A DNA stretch of 44,252 bases from Mycobacterium sp. 1465703.0 (lineage in GTDB: Bacteria > Actinomycetota > Actinomycetes > Mycobacteriales > Mycobacteriaceae): contig NZ_LZKU01000114.1 of the NCBI RefSeq assembly GCF_001672975.1, forward strand, positions 1-44,252, given 5' to 3'. The notes beneath the pieces are model-generated. The model made no database searches. It had not been told where the DNA came from and worked only from the letters and a program-made list of their open reading frames with translations. This document shows positions 25,862-41,779 of this stretch, in pieces. The translations under genes and the position numbers were made by a program. How positions within the stretch are numbered: position 1 is the stretch's first letter; every line of letters starts with the position of its first letter.

Positions 25862-26196
25862 GGATTCTCCAGTCAAGAGAAGTTAGCTGACGTAAAGCGG
25901 TGCTAACCATACCCGAGTGGACTCTGATCGGCACCAGCAATGAAAAAATCCTCTTTGGGCCGGCTGCCGTGCATCTCTCGGCCGTACCAGCACGTTCCTT
26001 GAACGCCGGATTAGGGCCGAGCGTCAACATAATTCGATTTCCGACGCAACAAGCGGCGCAGCATTACGATTTGCCTGGGACGCTGTGGATTGATCCAAAA
26101 ACGATGCCCACACAGATAATTGCCCGCGGAACGTATTGCATTACCACGACATAGCCCTACTATCCGTATTTAGCGGTCGCCGTTAAGGAGCCATTC
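25862..26196. other. 335-bp divergent intergenic region
   Basis: The region between the CD225 gene (minus) and the first secreted four-Cys gene (plus) is AT-richer than its surroundings. An 84-codon plus-strand frame (25900-26154) has no recognisable domain, unusual composition and no good ribosome site, so it is not called. A plausible promoter sits near its right end and a good ribosome site AAGGAG (26185-26190) serves the gene at 26197. Confidence 0.6.
26136..26163 (+). promoter_or_regulatory. Candidate sigma-A-type promoter for the first four-Cys gene
   Basis: TTGCAT (26136-26141) and TACTAT (26158-26163) are 16 bp apart, resembling -35 and -10 elements (3/6 and 4/6 matches to consensus). 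A transcript starting near 26170 would have a leader of about 27 bases with the AAGGAG ribosome site at 26185-26190. Promoter calls by eye in mycobacteria are unreliable. Confidence 0.35.
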
Positions 26197-26727
26197 ATGT
26201 CCGATTTCAGCAACATGCTGAAGGCGGCGACGGCAGCGGTACTCGCGGGCAGGTTGGTTTTAGCGGGCGGCGTCACCGCGAGCGCGGATCCAGCCACCAC
26301 GGGCAGCCCATCGGATATCAACGCGCTTGCGGCCTCGCTGTCGAAGGGTTACGGCCTGAACAACTGCACCGCCCAGAACATCGACCCCAGCACCCAACTG
26401 GCGGTGCTCAGCTGCGGACAGAGCCCCGATCCGAAGGGACCGGCTCAGGCTAAGTACGTCCTGTACACCAATGCCGGCAACTTGGCCACCGCGTTCAGGG
26501 CCACCATCAAAGAAGACGTGCTGACCCCGTGCGGCGATGCCAACCAGTCGCCTTCCAACTGGCACAAGGAAGGTTCGGACGCCAGCGCCGGGCAGGCAGC
26601 GTGCGGCACGTACCAAAACCGTGCCGAGATCATCTGGACCACTGACGCCAAGAACACGCTGAGTTACCTGCGCGCGTCCAACACCGACGTTGCGGCGCTT
26701 TACCAATGGTGGCGCGCCAACGGGTGA
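26197..26727 (+). CDS. Secreted four-cysteine protein, copy 1
   Basis: 176 residues. A Sec signal peptide runs to about residue 30 (ATAAVLAGRLVLAGGVTASA-D). The mature part is a compact domain with four Cys: GLNNCTAQNI, VLSCGQSPDPKG, LTPCGDANQSPS and AACGTYQN, likely two disulfides outside the membrane, and a conserved C-terminal DVAALYQWWRANG. There is no lipobox or membrane anchor. I recall similar domains as the extracytoplasmic part of some actinobacterial Ser/Thr kinases, so it may be a ligand-binding module; no enzyme motif is seen. It has a strong ribosome site AAGGAG 6 bp before ATG 26197. A paralog follows 91 bp downstream in the same orientation. Confidence 0.85.
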   Translation: MSDFSNMLKAATAAVLAGRLVLAGGVTASADPATTGSPSDINALAASLSKGYGLNNCTAQNIDPSTQLAVLSCGQSPDPKGPAQAKYVLYTNAGNLATAFRATIKEDVLTPCGDANQSPSNWHKEGSDASAGQAACGTYQNRAEIIWTTDAKNTLSYLRASNTDVAALYQWWRANG

Positions 26728-26818
26728 CCTTTCCGCACCAGCCGCGACAGATTCCTCAACAGGCAGCCCAAAGACGTTCGCCCCTCTTTAATTCCAACAA
26801 CCGCAGGGAGTCAGGAAA

Positions 26819-27340
26819 ATGTCATATTTCAACACCGCACTGCGAGTCGCGTCGGCTGCGGCTTTCACATGCGGTTTGGCTTTCGCGGGTAGTGCGACCG
26901 CGAACGCCGAACCCAACACCGGTAACGCGGCAGACATGAACAGGCTGGCCGCCTCACTGTCGAAGGGCTACGGCCTGAACAACTGCAAGTCGCAAGAGCT
27001 GACCGAGGCCGGGGAACTGGCCGAACTCATCTGCGGGCAGAACCCCGACTCCAGCGGACCAGGCTCCGGCGTCTACGCCCTGTTCTCCGACAGCACGAAT
27101 CTGGCCTCCGCGTTCAGTGCCACCATCAAAGACGTGTCGCTGGCCGCGTGTGGGGACGCCGGGCAGTCACCGGGAACGTGGAAGCAGAACGGCCAGACCG
27201 GCGGCCAGATCGCCTGCGGCACTTACAAGAACTACGCGACATTGACCTGGACCACCGACGCCAAGAACGTGCTGGGACACCTCACCTCGGCCAATACCGA
27301 TGTCAATGCGCTCTACCAGTGGTGGCGCACCAACGGCTGA
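26819..27340 (+). CDS. Secreted four-cysteine protein, copy 2
   Basis: 173 residues, paralog of the upstream gene. Signal peptide to about residue 31 (AAFTCGLAFAGSATANA-E). The four Cys are conserved: GLNNCKSQEL, LICGQNPDSSG, LAACGDAGQSPG and IACGTYKN, as is the ending DVNALYQWWRTNG. One additional Cys is in the signal peptide only. The block LAASLSKGYGLNNC is identical in both. The ribosome site AGGGAG (26804-26809) is 9 bp before ATG 26819. The 3' end lies 3 bp from the convergent SGNH-hydrolase stop. Function unknown; the duplication with sequence divergence in the loops suggests different ligands. Confidence 0.87.
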   Translation: MSYFNTALRVASAAAFTCGLAFAGSATANAEPNTGNAADMNRLAASLSKGYGLNNCKSQELTEAGELAELICGQNPDSSGPGSGVYALFSDSTNLASAFSATIKDVSLAACGDAGQSPGTWKQNGQTGGQIACGTYKNYATLTWTTDAKNVLGHLTSANTDVNALYQWWRTNG

Positions 27341-27343
27341 CGT

Positions 27344-29052
<1,709 letters not shown>

Positions 29053-29056
<4 letters not shown>

Positions 29057-30084
29057 TGGTGTACTCCAACCGGGGCCAGTTCGGAAACGATCTGTTCTGC
29101 CGTCCAGGGCGCCAACAGAAAACCCGATCGGCCGTGCCCGGCGGCGACGAGCGTGCGCTCGTCCAGGCGGTGCACCAACGGCAGATTGTCGGGAGTCATC
29201 GGGCGCAGCCCGGCGGCGCACTCGGCCAGCTCGTACTCACCCAGCGCGGGCAGCACCGCGCACGCGTCGTCGAGCAGGTCACGCACTCCTGTCACGACCG
29301 GGGCGGTGTCGCGGCCGTGTTCGTACTGGGTGGCACCGACGACCACGCCGTCCGCTCGCGGGACCAGGTACACCTGCCGTCCGTGTACGCGGGCACGAAC
29401 AACACGCTGCGGCAGCGGCATACAACCTTTTCGCCACCGCAGCCGCAGCACTTCACCCTTCACCGGGCGCACCGGCAGGCCGGGCCATAACGTCGGTGCG
29501 TCAATACCGTTGGCAATCACCACCGCGTCCGCCTCGACGCGCGACAGGTCGTGCACCGGCGGCGCCCAGCGCACTCCGAGGCGCTCACACTCCGCGCTCA
29601 GCGCGTCCAGCACCGCCCGGTTGTCCACGGCCAGTTCGGTGGGCGCCCGAAACCCGTGCCGGATGCCCTGCGCCAACAGGGGCTCGACGTCGCGGGCGGC
29701 CGACTCCCAGACCACCGGATGACCTTGGGCGGACAACCACTCCGCGACGGTGTGCAGGTCGGCGACATCGGCGCGGTCGACGGCCACCACCAACGACTCG
29801 CGCGCGGTGACCACCTCGGCTGGCAGCCCGTCCAAGAAACCGCCCTCGCGCCACAGCCGCAGCGATTCCAGGCCCAGCCGCAACAATTGCTCTTCGCCGG
29901 GCCAGCCTTCGCTGTGCGGCGCCAGCATGCCCCCGGCGACCCAGGACGCGCCCTTCTGGTCACCACGATGCACCCACACCGACCACCCGGCCTGCGCCGC
30001 GCGGCGTGCCACCGCAAGCCCGATGACGCCGCCACCGATGACGGCCAGAGACCCAAGGGGTGGCTCCGACAGCATCCCGGTCAT
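29053..30084 (-). CDS. thiO: Glycine oxidase ThiO
   Basis: 343 residues from ATG 30084, an FAD-dependent amine oxidase that converts glycine to dehydroglycine for the thiazole ring. FAD-binding motif SLAVIGGGVIGLAVARRAAQ (GxGxxG) starts at about residue 12. Others: GGMLAPHSEG, GDALSAEC-type middle region, LRPMTPDNLPLVHRLD and AAGHGRSGFLLAPWTAEQ near the C-terminus, as in DAO-family enzymes. First gene of thiO-thiS-thiG-SGNH. A GGAGG ribosome site lies directly at the end of the TPP aptamer (coding-strand, near 30092-30096), so TPP should block translation. A start at 30108 would run into the aptamer and is rejected. Confidence 0.95.
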
Positions 30085-30090
30085 TCGCAA

Positions 30091-30204
30091 GCCTCCCTTC
30101 GCCGGCATGATCCGGATCAGGTGTGACGGTAAGGGCAGGTCCGGTTGGCTCCGGCTGTGCCCACTCTCAGCCCCGCAGTCATTCGACTACCCGGGACTCC
30201 CGTG
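30091..30204 (-). promoter_or_regulatory. TPP riboswitch upstream of thiO
   Basis: On the minus strand the aptamer runs from about 30204 to 30091. It shows the conserved CTGAGAG (30170-30164), ACCTGATCCGGATCATGCCG, and GGCGAAGGGAGG, which ends in the thiO ribosome site. P2 is extended by a GTAGTC-GAAT-GACTGC hairpin. The architecture matches the first TPP element, again with the ribosome site in the switch, so translational control is likely. The far end is only 46 bp from the divergent thiE start. Confidence 0.94.
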
Positions 30205-30250
30205 TCTAGTAGTTTTCTTCGGCTCCACGCTAGCGCGCTAGCGTCTCGGT

Positions 30251-30946
30251 GTGCAGCGCTCCTTTGATAGACGACTCGCCGCTCTGGCCGCCGCACGGCT
30301 GTATCTGTGCACCGACGCGCGCCGTGAACGGGGGGACCTGGCCGAGTTCGCCGACGCCGCCCTGGCCGGCGGGGTGGACATCATCCAGCTGCGCGACAAG
30401 GGTTCGGCCGGTGAGCAGCGGTTCGGGCCGCTCGAGGCACGCGACGAGCTGGCGGCGTGCCAGATCCTGGCCGACGCGGCCCGCCGGCACGGCGCCCTGT
30501 TCGCCGTCAACGACCGCGCCGACATCGCCCGTGCGGCCAGCGCCGACGTACTGCACCTCGGCCAGGGCGACCTACCGCTGGCGATCGCCCGCGACATCGT
30601 CGGGCCGGACGTGCTGCTCGGCTCGTCCACCCACAGCGCTGATCAGGCCAAAGCGGCGGCACTCAGCGAAGCGGACTACTTCTGCGTCGGCCCGTGCTGG
30701 CCCACGCCCACCAAACCGGATCGCGAGGCACCGGGCCTGCCGCTGGTGCGGGTGGCCGCGGGCTTGGACACCGAGCACGGCGGCGACAAGCCGTGGTTCG
30801 CGATCGGCGGCATCGACGAGCAACGGCTGCCCGAGGTGCTGGACGCCGGTGCCCGCAGGATCGTGGTGGTGCGGGCCATCACCGCGGCCGCCGATCCGCG
30901 GGCCGCGGCCCAGCGGCTCAGTTCGGCGCTGGCAGCAGCGAGCTGA
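30251..30946 (+). CDS. thiE: Thiamine-phosphate synthase
   Basis: 231 residues, TIM-barrel enzyme coupling HMP-PP and thiazole phosphate to thiamine phosphate. Conserved blocks: [25 protein letters not shown] (substrate-binding, Gln-Arg-Lys), [63 protein letters not shown] and [16 protein letters not shown] 30251 is the first start after the divergent riboswitch. It is transcribed away from thiO; only 46 bp separate it from the aptamer, so the thiO and thiE promoters are back to back. The last 29 bp overlap the convergent mutT3 gene. Confidence 0.96.
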   Translation: MQRSFDRRLAALAAARLYLCTDARRERGDLAEFADAALAGGVDIIQLRDKGSAGEQRFGPLEARDELAACQILADAARRHGALFAVNDRADIARAASADVLHLGQGDLPLAIARDIVGPDVLLGSSTHSADQAKAAALSEADYFCVGPCWPTPTKPDREAPGLPLVRVAAGLDTEHGGDKPWFAIGGIDEQRLPEVLDAGARRIVVVRAITAAADPRAAAQRLSSALAAAS

Positions 30947-31592
30947 TCCGGCGGGTCAGCTGCGACGGCTCCTCGTCGCCCGGGCCGGGCATGCACCAGA
31001 CGAAGACCCCGGTCTCGATCTCGATGGTGCGCGGCAGGTATTGCCGCCGTTCGTCCCCGTGATCGAGCGGCAACAGGGCCGGCGCAGTGCGCAGCCGCTG
31101 CCAGCTGGCCGCGAAGCCGGGATGCAGGGGCAGCTCGGCCACCTCGTGCTCGGCCACCCAGCGCATCTCGGCGCTTTCCCGGTTGGGCACGGTGTGCAGC
31201 AGCTCATCGGCGTCCGCGACGACGGTGGTGTAGCTCCAATGGGTGCCGGCGATGCCGGCGACCTCGGCCGTGACCACGGTCGCGCGCACCGCGACCCGCT
31301 CGGCGGACAGTCCGGCCTCCTCGTTCGCTTCGCGGACCGCCGTCTCCTCCGGGGTTTCGTGGCTGTCCCGGGCGCCGCCCGGCAGCCCCCAGGTGCCGCC
31401 CTGATGACTCCACACCGCCCGATGCTGCAGCAGCACCGCGGGCGTACCGTCGGCTCGCGGCGCCCGCAGCAGCAATCCGGCCGCGCCGTAGCGACCCCAA
31501 TAATGGGCGCCGCTGTCGGAGATCACCCACCCGTCACCGTCGCCCCGCACGGAATCAGGATATGCAGACTTGGTTCTTCGGGGCGTCGTCAA
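30918..31592 (-). CDS. mutT3: Nudix hydrolase, MutT3-like
   Basis: 224 residues from TTG 31592. A complete Nudix box [20 protein letters not shown] then EAGL is present (G-x5-E-x7-R-E-x2-E-E-x-G-L) at about residues 76-98, with the conserved GGTWGLPGG before it. It resembles M. tuberculosis MutT3 (Rv0413), which hydrolyses oxidised nucleoside triphosphates such as 8-oxo-dGTP. Start choice: TTG 31592 has a GGAGG ribosome site 9 bp upstream; GTG 31616 is in frame but overlaps that site and lacks one. The stop overlaps the convergent thiE by 29 bp. The divergent glnX GTG is about 100 bp away. Confidence 0.92.
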   Translation of the reverse strand: MTTPRRTKSAYPDSVRGDGDGWVISDSGAHYWGRYGAAGLLLRAPRADGTPAVLLQHRAVWSHQGGTWGLPGGARDSHETPEETAVREANEEAGLSAERVAVRATVVTAEVAGIAGTHWSYTTVVADADELLHTVPNRESAEMRWVAEHEVAELPLHPGFAASWQRLRTAPALLPLDHGDERRQYLPRTIEIETGVFVWCMPGPGDEEPSQLTRRISSLLPAPN

Positions 31593-31693
31593 TTGCGTCT
31601 GCCTCCACCCATCCACCCGAACATGCTCTTAGACTTCGCTTATAGAGGTCCGTGCAGCGAATCAAGTGGCCGAGAGATGAGGGCTGATCAGAC

Positions 31694-36272
<4,579 letters not shown>

Positions 36273-36315
36273 CGATTTGCGTTACGGGCGTTTCGCGCGC
36301 CTCGTTTCCGTCGAC

Positions 36316-37179
36316 TCACACTCGAAGCCGTGAATTCACAGCCGATTTCGTGAGCGCCGCCCGCACCCCCGCTGGATGATGCGTTCCGGCCGGTCCTCCG
36401 CGACGACTCGGACGATGGTCCGCCCCAGCTGCTCGAGCATCTCCATACGCTGAATGTCTTTGACGTATTGACGTCGGTCGCTGCGGTGTTGGTCCCCGTC
36501 ATACTCCACGGCGACCATAGACGCCTGCCAGCCCAAGTCGAGGTATGCGAGCGGAAGACCATCCGCCGCCAACACCGGAATCTGGGTCTGGGAGCGAGGC
36601 AGACCCGCGTCAATGAGAAGCAGCCGCAGATAGCTTTCGCGGGGCGACTGCGCACCGGGGTCGACCAACTCGAGCGCGGCCTCTAATCGCAGCGATCCGG
36701 GCGAGCGTGGATGCACCATGGCGACACGCAGCATGTCATCTACCTTGAACCCGTTGCCCGGGCGAGCGAATCGAGTCGGACGGCAGCCGAGCGGATGGCA
36801 CCCCGCCGCCCGATGTCGAAGGCGGTTTGTTCCGGTGTGGTGACAACAAGGCCATCGTGGAGCTGAGTCTCGCCGCTACACAATGTTTCCCGACGCGTCA
36901 GAACCCCGTCGGGAGGACGAGCGTTGTTGTGTATCAACTCGACCGGAACGCCATCGGGAATCCACTCGGCACCGTGCGGCGCCGCCGCGGCCGCTCCCCC
37001 GATGACCGCCCTTCGCCTCGACCATCACCAGGCAGCCGGATACGCATCTCAAGCGAGAGCTGCGCGTGCTCAGGCACGTAGACGTCCGGAAACACCGGAC
37101 GGTAGGCCATTCTCAGCCGATGGCGGCTCAGCCGTCCGGACGACAGCGCCTCGCTTCCGATCAACGGCACGTCTCCCAT
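36316..37179 (-). pseudogene. Frameshifted DUF559/AbiEi-type protein gene
   Basis: A coding sequence of about 288 codons, broken into several frames, starts at ATG 37179 (GDVPLIGSEALSSGRLSRHR). It shifts frame near 37020-37040, where an in-frame TGA (after PAAW) also occurs, then reads AVIGGAAAAAPHGAEWIPDG. A 1-base loss near 36745-36750 (ACGGGTTCAAGG) shifts ATG-F-KVDD into the next frame, which carries PVLAADGLPLAYLDLGWQAS and VEYDGDQHRSDRRQYVKDIQ, a DUF559/endonuclease-like core. A 2-base gain in a G-run near 36360-36366 disrupts the end (RIIQR | VRAALTKSAVNSRLRV-stop). Similar intact proteins occur as many mycobacterial paralogs. The interruptions in one copy mark it as decayed; sequencing error is unlikely at three separate sites. 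Confidence 0.85.
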
Positions 37180-37252
37180 GCCGCGACCATCGCACGGCGA
37201 ACACGGTAACCGAGTGCATCTGTGCACAGGGCCCGACTCGTCGGGCTATCGG

Positions 37253-38416
37253 CTACGACGCCAGCACGTTCACGCAGTCACGGGCAATGGCCAATTCCTC
37301 GTTGGTCGGAACCACCAGCACGGCGATCGGTGAATCGTCGGCGGAGATCTGACGCGCACCCTTGCCGCCGCCGAGGTTGCGGCGCTCATCGAGCACAATG
37401 CCCAGTTCCTCCATGCCCGTCACCGCGTCACGACGCACCGCCGGGTCGTTCTCGCCGATCCCCGCGGTGAAGCTGATGACATCGGTGTGCCCCAGCACCG
37501 CAAGGTAGGCGCCGACGTACTTGCGCAGCCGATGGGTGAACACGCTGTACGCCAATTGGGCTGACTCGTCACCGGATTCGATCATCGTCCGCAGCCGGCG
37601 AAAGTCGCGCTCTCCGGACAGTCCCAGCACCCCGGACCGCGAGTTGAGCATCGACTCGATGTCGTCGACGCCCATGTCGGCCGCGTGCGACAGATACCCG
37701 ACGATACTAGGGTCGATATCGCCGCTGCGGGTCCCCATCACCAGCCCTTCCAGCGGTGTCAACCCCATCGAGGTGTCCAGCGGCCTGGTCCCGGCGATCG
37801 CCGAGGCGGAGCAGCCGTTACCCAGGTGCAGCACAATCTGTTTCAGACCCTCCACGGGTCGATCCAGGAATGCGGCGGCCTGCTCGCTCACGTAGCGATG
37901 CGACGTGCCGTGGAAACCGTACCGGCGGATCTGATACTGCTGGGCCAGCTCGCGATCGATGGCATAGGTGGCCGCCGCGGCGGGCAGGTCGTGGAAGAAT
38001 CCGGTGTCGAACACCGCGATGTGGGCGATGTCCGGCAGCAGTTTTCGCGCGACCTCGATTCCCTTGAGCGCCGGCGGATTGTGCAGCGGGGCCAACTCCG
38101 ACAATTCGTGCAGCTGGCCGATCACCGCGTCGTCGAGCAGTGTGGGCTGATAAAAAGCGTTGCCGCCGTGCACCACTCGATGGCCCACCGCGACGATGCC
38201 GCTGGTCTCCAGGTCGATACCGTCGTCGGCCAGCGCATCGAACGCGCGGCGCAAGGCGGCATCATGGTCGGGAACCGGAGAGGACTCCTCTCCGATCCGC
38301 TCCACCAGACCCGTCGCTCGGGCAGTACCCGAATCGGGGTCGACCAGTTGATACTTCAGAGACGACGAACCGGAGTTGATCACCAGCACCAGCCGCGCGC
38401 CGCGAGTTCCCGTCAC
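37253..38416 (-). CDS. ackA: Acetate kinase
   Basis: 387 residues, ASKHA-fold enzyme making acetyl phosphate from acetate and ATP. Visible: [18 protein letters not shown] (phosphate-1 loop), [84 protein letters not shown] and [14 protein letters not shown] 38416 is used. The upstream pta stop is 2 bp before it, so pta-ackA is an operon for interconversion of acetyl-CoA and acetate. Length matches M. tuberculosis AckA (385). No promoter of its own is needed. Confidence 0.97.
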   Translation of the reverse strand: MTGTRGARLVLVINSGSSSLKYQLVDPDSGTARATGLVERIGEESSPVPDHDAALRRAFDALADDGIDLETSGIVAVGHRVVHGGNAFYQPTLLDDAVIGQLHELSELAPLHNPPALKGIEVARKLLPDIAHIAVFDTGFFHDLPAAAATYAIDRELAQQYQIRRYGFHGTSHRYVSEQAAAFLDRPVEGLKQIVLHLGNGCSASAIAGTRPLDTSMGLTPLEGLVMGTRSGDIDPSIVGYLSHAADMGVDDIESMLNSRSGVLGLSGERDFRRLRTMIESGDESAQLAYSVFTHRLRKYVGAYLAVLGHTDVISFTAGIGENDPAVRRDAVTGMEELGIVLDERRNLGGGKGARQISADDSPIAVLVVPTNEELAIARDCVNVLAS

Positions 38417-38418
38417 GG

Positions 38419-40470
38419 CTATCCCTGCGCCTGGATCGCGGTAATGGCAATAGTGTTCACGATGTCTTCGACCAGCGCACCCCTGGACAGGTCGTTCACC
38501 GGCTTGCGCAATCCCTGCAGCACGGGCCCGATGGCCAGCACGCCGGCACTACGCTGTACCGCTTTGTAGGTGTTGTTGCCGGTATTGAGGTCGGGGAAGA
38601 TCAGCACCGTGGCGCGACCGGCCACCGGCGAGTCACGCAACTTGGTGGCGGCGACCGACGGTTCGATCGCGGCGTCGTATTGGATGGGCCCCTCGACCGG
38701 CAGGTCGGGGTTTCGCTTGCGCACCAATTCCGTTGCAGTCCTTACCTTCTCGACGTCGGCACCGGTGCCCGAATCACCGGTGGAGTACGACAGCATCGCC
38801 ACCCGCGGTTCGATGCCGAACTGCTCTGCGGTGCGCGCCGACGAGATCGCGATGTCGGCCAACTGCTCGGGCGTGGGGTTCGGGATGATCGCGCAGTCAC
38901 CGTATGCGAGCACCCGATCGGGAAGGCACATCAGAAAGATGCTGGACACCGTCGAGACGTCCGGGACCGTCTTGATGATCTCGAATGCCGGCCGAACGGT
39001 GTGCGCGGTGGTGTGTGCGGCGCCGGACACCATGCCGTCGACGGCGCCGTTGTACACCAGCATGGTGCCGAAATAGGTTGCGTCGCACATGACCTCACGG
39101 GCCTGCTCCGCGGTAACGCCCTTGGCCCTGCGCAATTCGGCGTACTGCTCGGCGAACTCGGAGCGCAGCTCGCTGGCGCGCGGATCGATCCGCGCGCCGT
39201 CCAGGTCCACCCCGAGTTCTCCGGAACGCTGCCGGATTTGCGCTTCGTCGCCCAGGATGGTCAGGTCGGCGACGCGTCGTTGCAACACCCGTCCGGCCGA
39301 CCTGAGGATGCGGTCGTCGTCGCCTTCGGGCAGCACGATGTGCTTGCGATCCGAACGGGCCCGCAGCGTCAGCTGGTGGATGAACATCTGCGGCGTAGTG
39401 ACGGTGGGAATCGGAATGGCAAGCTGCGCCAGCAGATCGGTCACATCGACGTGCTTGTCCATCAGCTCCAGCGCGGTGTCGATCTTGCGCTGCGAGGTCG
39501 CCGTGACCCAGCCCCTGGCCGATGCCGCCGCGCTGGCGGTGTCATAGGTACCCAGTGCGGTGGCGACGATGGGCAGCCGCAGCCGCAGTCCGGCGACCAG
39601 GGCCGCGATCGACGGATGCAGCTCGAAGCCGCCGTTGAGCACAATGCAGGACAGCGACGGAAAGCCTTGCGCAGCATGGGCACTGGCAACGGCGAGGACC
39701 ACATCCGAACGATCACCGGGGGTGATGACCGCCATGCCGTCGCGCAGCCGTTCCAGCACATGGTCAGCGGTCATGCCGGCAACCATCACACCGGTGACCT
39801 CGCGTTCGCGCAGGGACTGTTCGCCGCTGACCGGCGTTCCACCGACCGCCTTTTCCAGTTCGGCCACCGTCGGCGCGGACAGTAGCGGCTCGTCGGGCAG
39901 CACGTAGCTGCGCTGAGTGAACTTGCGCAGCGCCTCGGCCACGTCGGCCATCTCGCCCGGTTCGCAGCGGTTGGCCACCACAGCCGCGGTGTGGGCGTGC
40001 TGGGCGCGCAGTTCGGCCAGACAGACCTCGACGACGCTGGCGATCTCGGCGGCCGTGCGCCCCTTGCCGCTGACCGCCAGCAGCAGCGGCGCCCCGAGGT
40101 TGACCGCGATCCGTGCGTTGGTCGAAAGCTCTGCGGGCGTAGTCACGTCCGTGTAGTCGCTGCCGACGATCACCACCACGTCGCACGCCTCGGCCACCGT
40201 CTGATAGGCCTCAACGATGCCGGCGATCGCCGCATCACTGTCGGCGTGCAACTGCTGGTAAGTGACACCAACGCATTGCTCATACGACAGCCCCGCGGTG
40301 GTTCGCGTCAGGAGCAGTTCCAGGATGTGGTCGCGATCCTCATTGGCCCGCGTAATCGGCCGGAACACACCAACTTTGGCGACCGTCGCGGTCAGCCGGT
40401 GCAGCAGCCCCAGCGCGATCGTCGACTTGCCGGTCTCCGGCTCAGGGGCGGCAACGTAGATCGCTGTCAC
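38419..40470 (-). CDS. pta: Phosphate acetyltransferase (long form)
   Basis: 683 residues. The N-terminal third is a BioD-like P-loop domain ([20 protein letters not shown]), the middle a DRTGG domain ([20 protein letters not shown] and [19 protein letters not shown]), and the C-terminal half the PTA_PTB catalytic domain ([77 protein letters not shown]). It converts acetyl-CoA and phosphate to acetyl phosphate. GTG 40470 is chosen. Followed by ackA with 2 bp. Fgd1 starts 38 bp beyond its 5' side on the same strand; it may be read in the same transcript. Confidence 0.96.
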   Translation of the reverse strand: MTAIYVAAPEPETGKSTIALGLLHRLTATVAKVGVFRPITRANEDRDHILELLLTRTTAGLSYEQCVGVTYQQLHADSDAAIAGIVEAYQTVAEACDVVVIVGSDYTDVTTPAELSTNARIAVNLGAPLLLAVSGKGRTAAEIASVVEVCLAELRAQHAHTAAVVANRCEPGEMADVAEALRKFTQRSYVLPDEPLLSAPTVAELEKAVGGTPVSGEQSLREREVTGVMVAGMTADHVLERLRDGMAVITPGDRSDVVLAVASAHAAQGFPSLSCIVLNGGFELHPSIAALVAGLRLRLPIVATALGTYDTASAAASARGWVTATSQRKIDTALELMDKHVDVTDLLAQLAIPIPTVTTPQMFIHQLTLRARSDRKHIVLPEGDDDRILRSAGRVLQRRVADLTILGDEAQIRQRSGELGVDLDGARIDPRASELRSEFAEQYAELRRAKGVTAEQAREVMCDATYFGTMLVYNGAVDGMVSGAAHTTAHTVRPAFEIIKTVPDVSTVSSIFLMCLPDRVLAYGDCAIIPNPTPEQLADIAISSARTAEQFGIEPRVAMLSYSTGDSGTGADVEKVRTATELVRKRNPDLPVEGPIQYDAAIEPSVAATKLRDSPVAGRATVLIFPDLNTGNNTYKAVQRSAGVLAIGPVLQGLRKPVNDLSRGALVEDIVNTIAITAIQAQG

Positions 40471-40507
40471 TGGACAAACGCGGAGCCGGAAACCATTCGC
40501 CCGCCCC

Positions 40508-41518
40508 TCAGGCCAGCCGCCGCAGCCGCGGCGCCAGGTCCTTTTCGAAAAGCTCCAAGAACCGCCGCTGATCGTGGCCGGGAGCGTGGAACACCAGGTG
40601 GTTGAGGCCCCATTTCACGTACTGGCCGACCTTTTCGACCGCCTCATCGGGGTCGGACGCCACGATCCAACGCTTGGCCACCTGCTCGATGGGCAGCTCG
40701 TCGGCGGCCTTCTCCATCTCCAGCGGGTCATGAATGCTGGTCTTCTGTTCGGCCGTCAGCGACAGCGGCGCCCAGAAGCGGGTGTTCTCCAGCGCCTTGT
40801 CCGGGTCGGTGTCGTAGGAGATCTTGATTTCGATCATCCTGTCGATGTCGTCGGGATTCTTACCGGCCGCTTCCGCGCCCTCCTTCATGGCGGGCATCAG
40901 CTTGTCCTTATACAACTCCTCGCCCTTGCCGGAGGTACAGATGAAACCGTCGCCGGCGCGACCCGCGTACTTGGCCACCTGCGGACCCCCGGCCGCGATG
41001 TAGATCGGGATGCCGCCTTCGGGCACGTCGTAGATGGAGGCGCCCTTGGTGTGGTAGTACTCGCCCTCGAAGTCGACCCGGTCGCCCAGCCACAGTTCAC
41101 GCATCAGCCGCACCGATTCGCGCAGCCGGGCATAGCGTTCTTTGAACTCCGGCCACTCGCCCTCGTATCCGGTGGCTATCTCGTTGAGCGACTCCCCGGT
41201 GCCGACGCCCAGAAAAATGCGGTCCGGGTAAAGGCACCCCATGGTGGCAAACGCCTGCGCGATGACGGCGGGGTTGTACCGGAAAGTCGGGGTGAGCACC
41301 GAGGTGCCCAGCACCAACCGCTTGGTGCGCTCGCCGACGGCGGTCATCCAGGCCAGCGAGAACGGGGCGTGTCCGCCCTCGTGCCGCCACGGCTGGAAGT
41401 GGTCACTGACGGTGGCGCTGTCCATGCCGTGCCCTTCGGCGGTGACAGCGAGTTCGACGAGCTCGCGCGGTGCAAATTGTTCGGCGGACGCTTTGTATCC
41501 GAGTTTCAGTTCAGCCAC
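40508..41518 (-). CDS. fgd1: F420-dependent glucose-6-phosphate dehydrogenase
   Basis: 336 residues from GTG 41518. This enzyme reduces coenzyme F420 with glucose-6-phosphate and is the main source of F420H2 in mycobacteria. The luciferase-like fold and conserved residues are seen in [40 protein letters not shown] (active-site Asp and His), [60 protein letters not shown]. Very close to M. tuberculosis Fgd1 by length. Its ribosome site AGGAG (minus strand, 41535-41531) is formed by the first unit of the adjacent tandem repeat, 12 bp from the GTG; a purine-rich AGAAAGAA is nearer. Loss of Fgd1 function gives resistance to F420-activated prodrugs in M. tuberculosis. Confidence 0.97.
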   Translation of the reverse strand: MAELKLGYKASAEQFAPRELVELAVTAEGHGMDSATVSDHFQPWRHEGGHAPFSLAWMTAVGERTKRLVLGTSVLTPTFRYNPAVIAQAFATMGCLYPDRIFLGVGTGESLNEIATGYEGEWPEFKERYARLRESVRLMRELWLGDRVDFEGEYYHTKGASIYDVPEGGIPIYIAAGGPQVAKYAGRAGDGFICTSGKGEELYKDKLMPAMKEGAEAAGKNPDDIDRMIEIKISYDTDPDKALENTRFWAPLSLTAEQKTSIHDPLEMEKAADELPIEQVAKRWIVASDPDEAVEKVGQYVKWGLNHLVFHAPGHDQRRFLELFEKDLAPRLRRLA

Positions 41519-41530
41519 TCGTTCTTTCTA

Positions 41531-41758
41531 CTCCTGTCTTGACGGTCGCGACCCGCCGCGCCCGGCTACGCCGCGCTTGCGATCGCTCCTGTCTTGATGG
41601 TCGCGACCCGCCGCGCCCGGCTACGCCGCGCTTGCGATCGCTCCTGTCTTGATGGTCGCGACCCGCCGCACCCGGCTACGCCGCGCTTGCGATCGCTCCT
41701 GTCTTGATGGTCGCGACCCGCCGCGCCCGGCTACGCCGCGCTTGCGATCGCTCCTGTC
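41531..41758. repeat. 55-bp tandem repeat array (MIRU/VNTR-like), four units plus partial
   Basis: Units begin at 41531, 41586, 41641 and 41696, exactly 55 bp apart, with an 8-bp partial fifth (CTCCTGTC, 41751-41758). Units are near-identical: the first has GACGG where others have GATGG, and the third has one G-to-A change. Each contains two perfect palindromes, GGTCGCGACC (e.g. 41544-41553) and GCGATCGC (e.g. 41579-41586). On the minus strand each carries AGGAG, and the first one supplies a ribosome site for fgd1. Size and GC content are like mycobacterial interspersed repetitive units. The array fills the promoter region between divergent fgd1 and the metallo-hydrolase gene. Confidence 0.95.
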
Positions 41759-41779
41759 GCCGCTTCTACACTCGCGGGC

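Noticed and set aside
25900..26154. 84-codon open frame in the divergent intergenic region
   Set aside because: No domain, no good ribosome site, composition unlike neighbouring genes; the real start signal belongs to the gene at 26197.
41531..41758. CRISPR array
   Set aside because: Units are contiguous with no unique spacers and there are no cas genes; it is a tandem VNTR.
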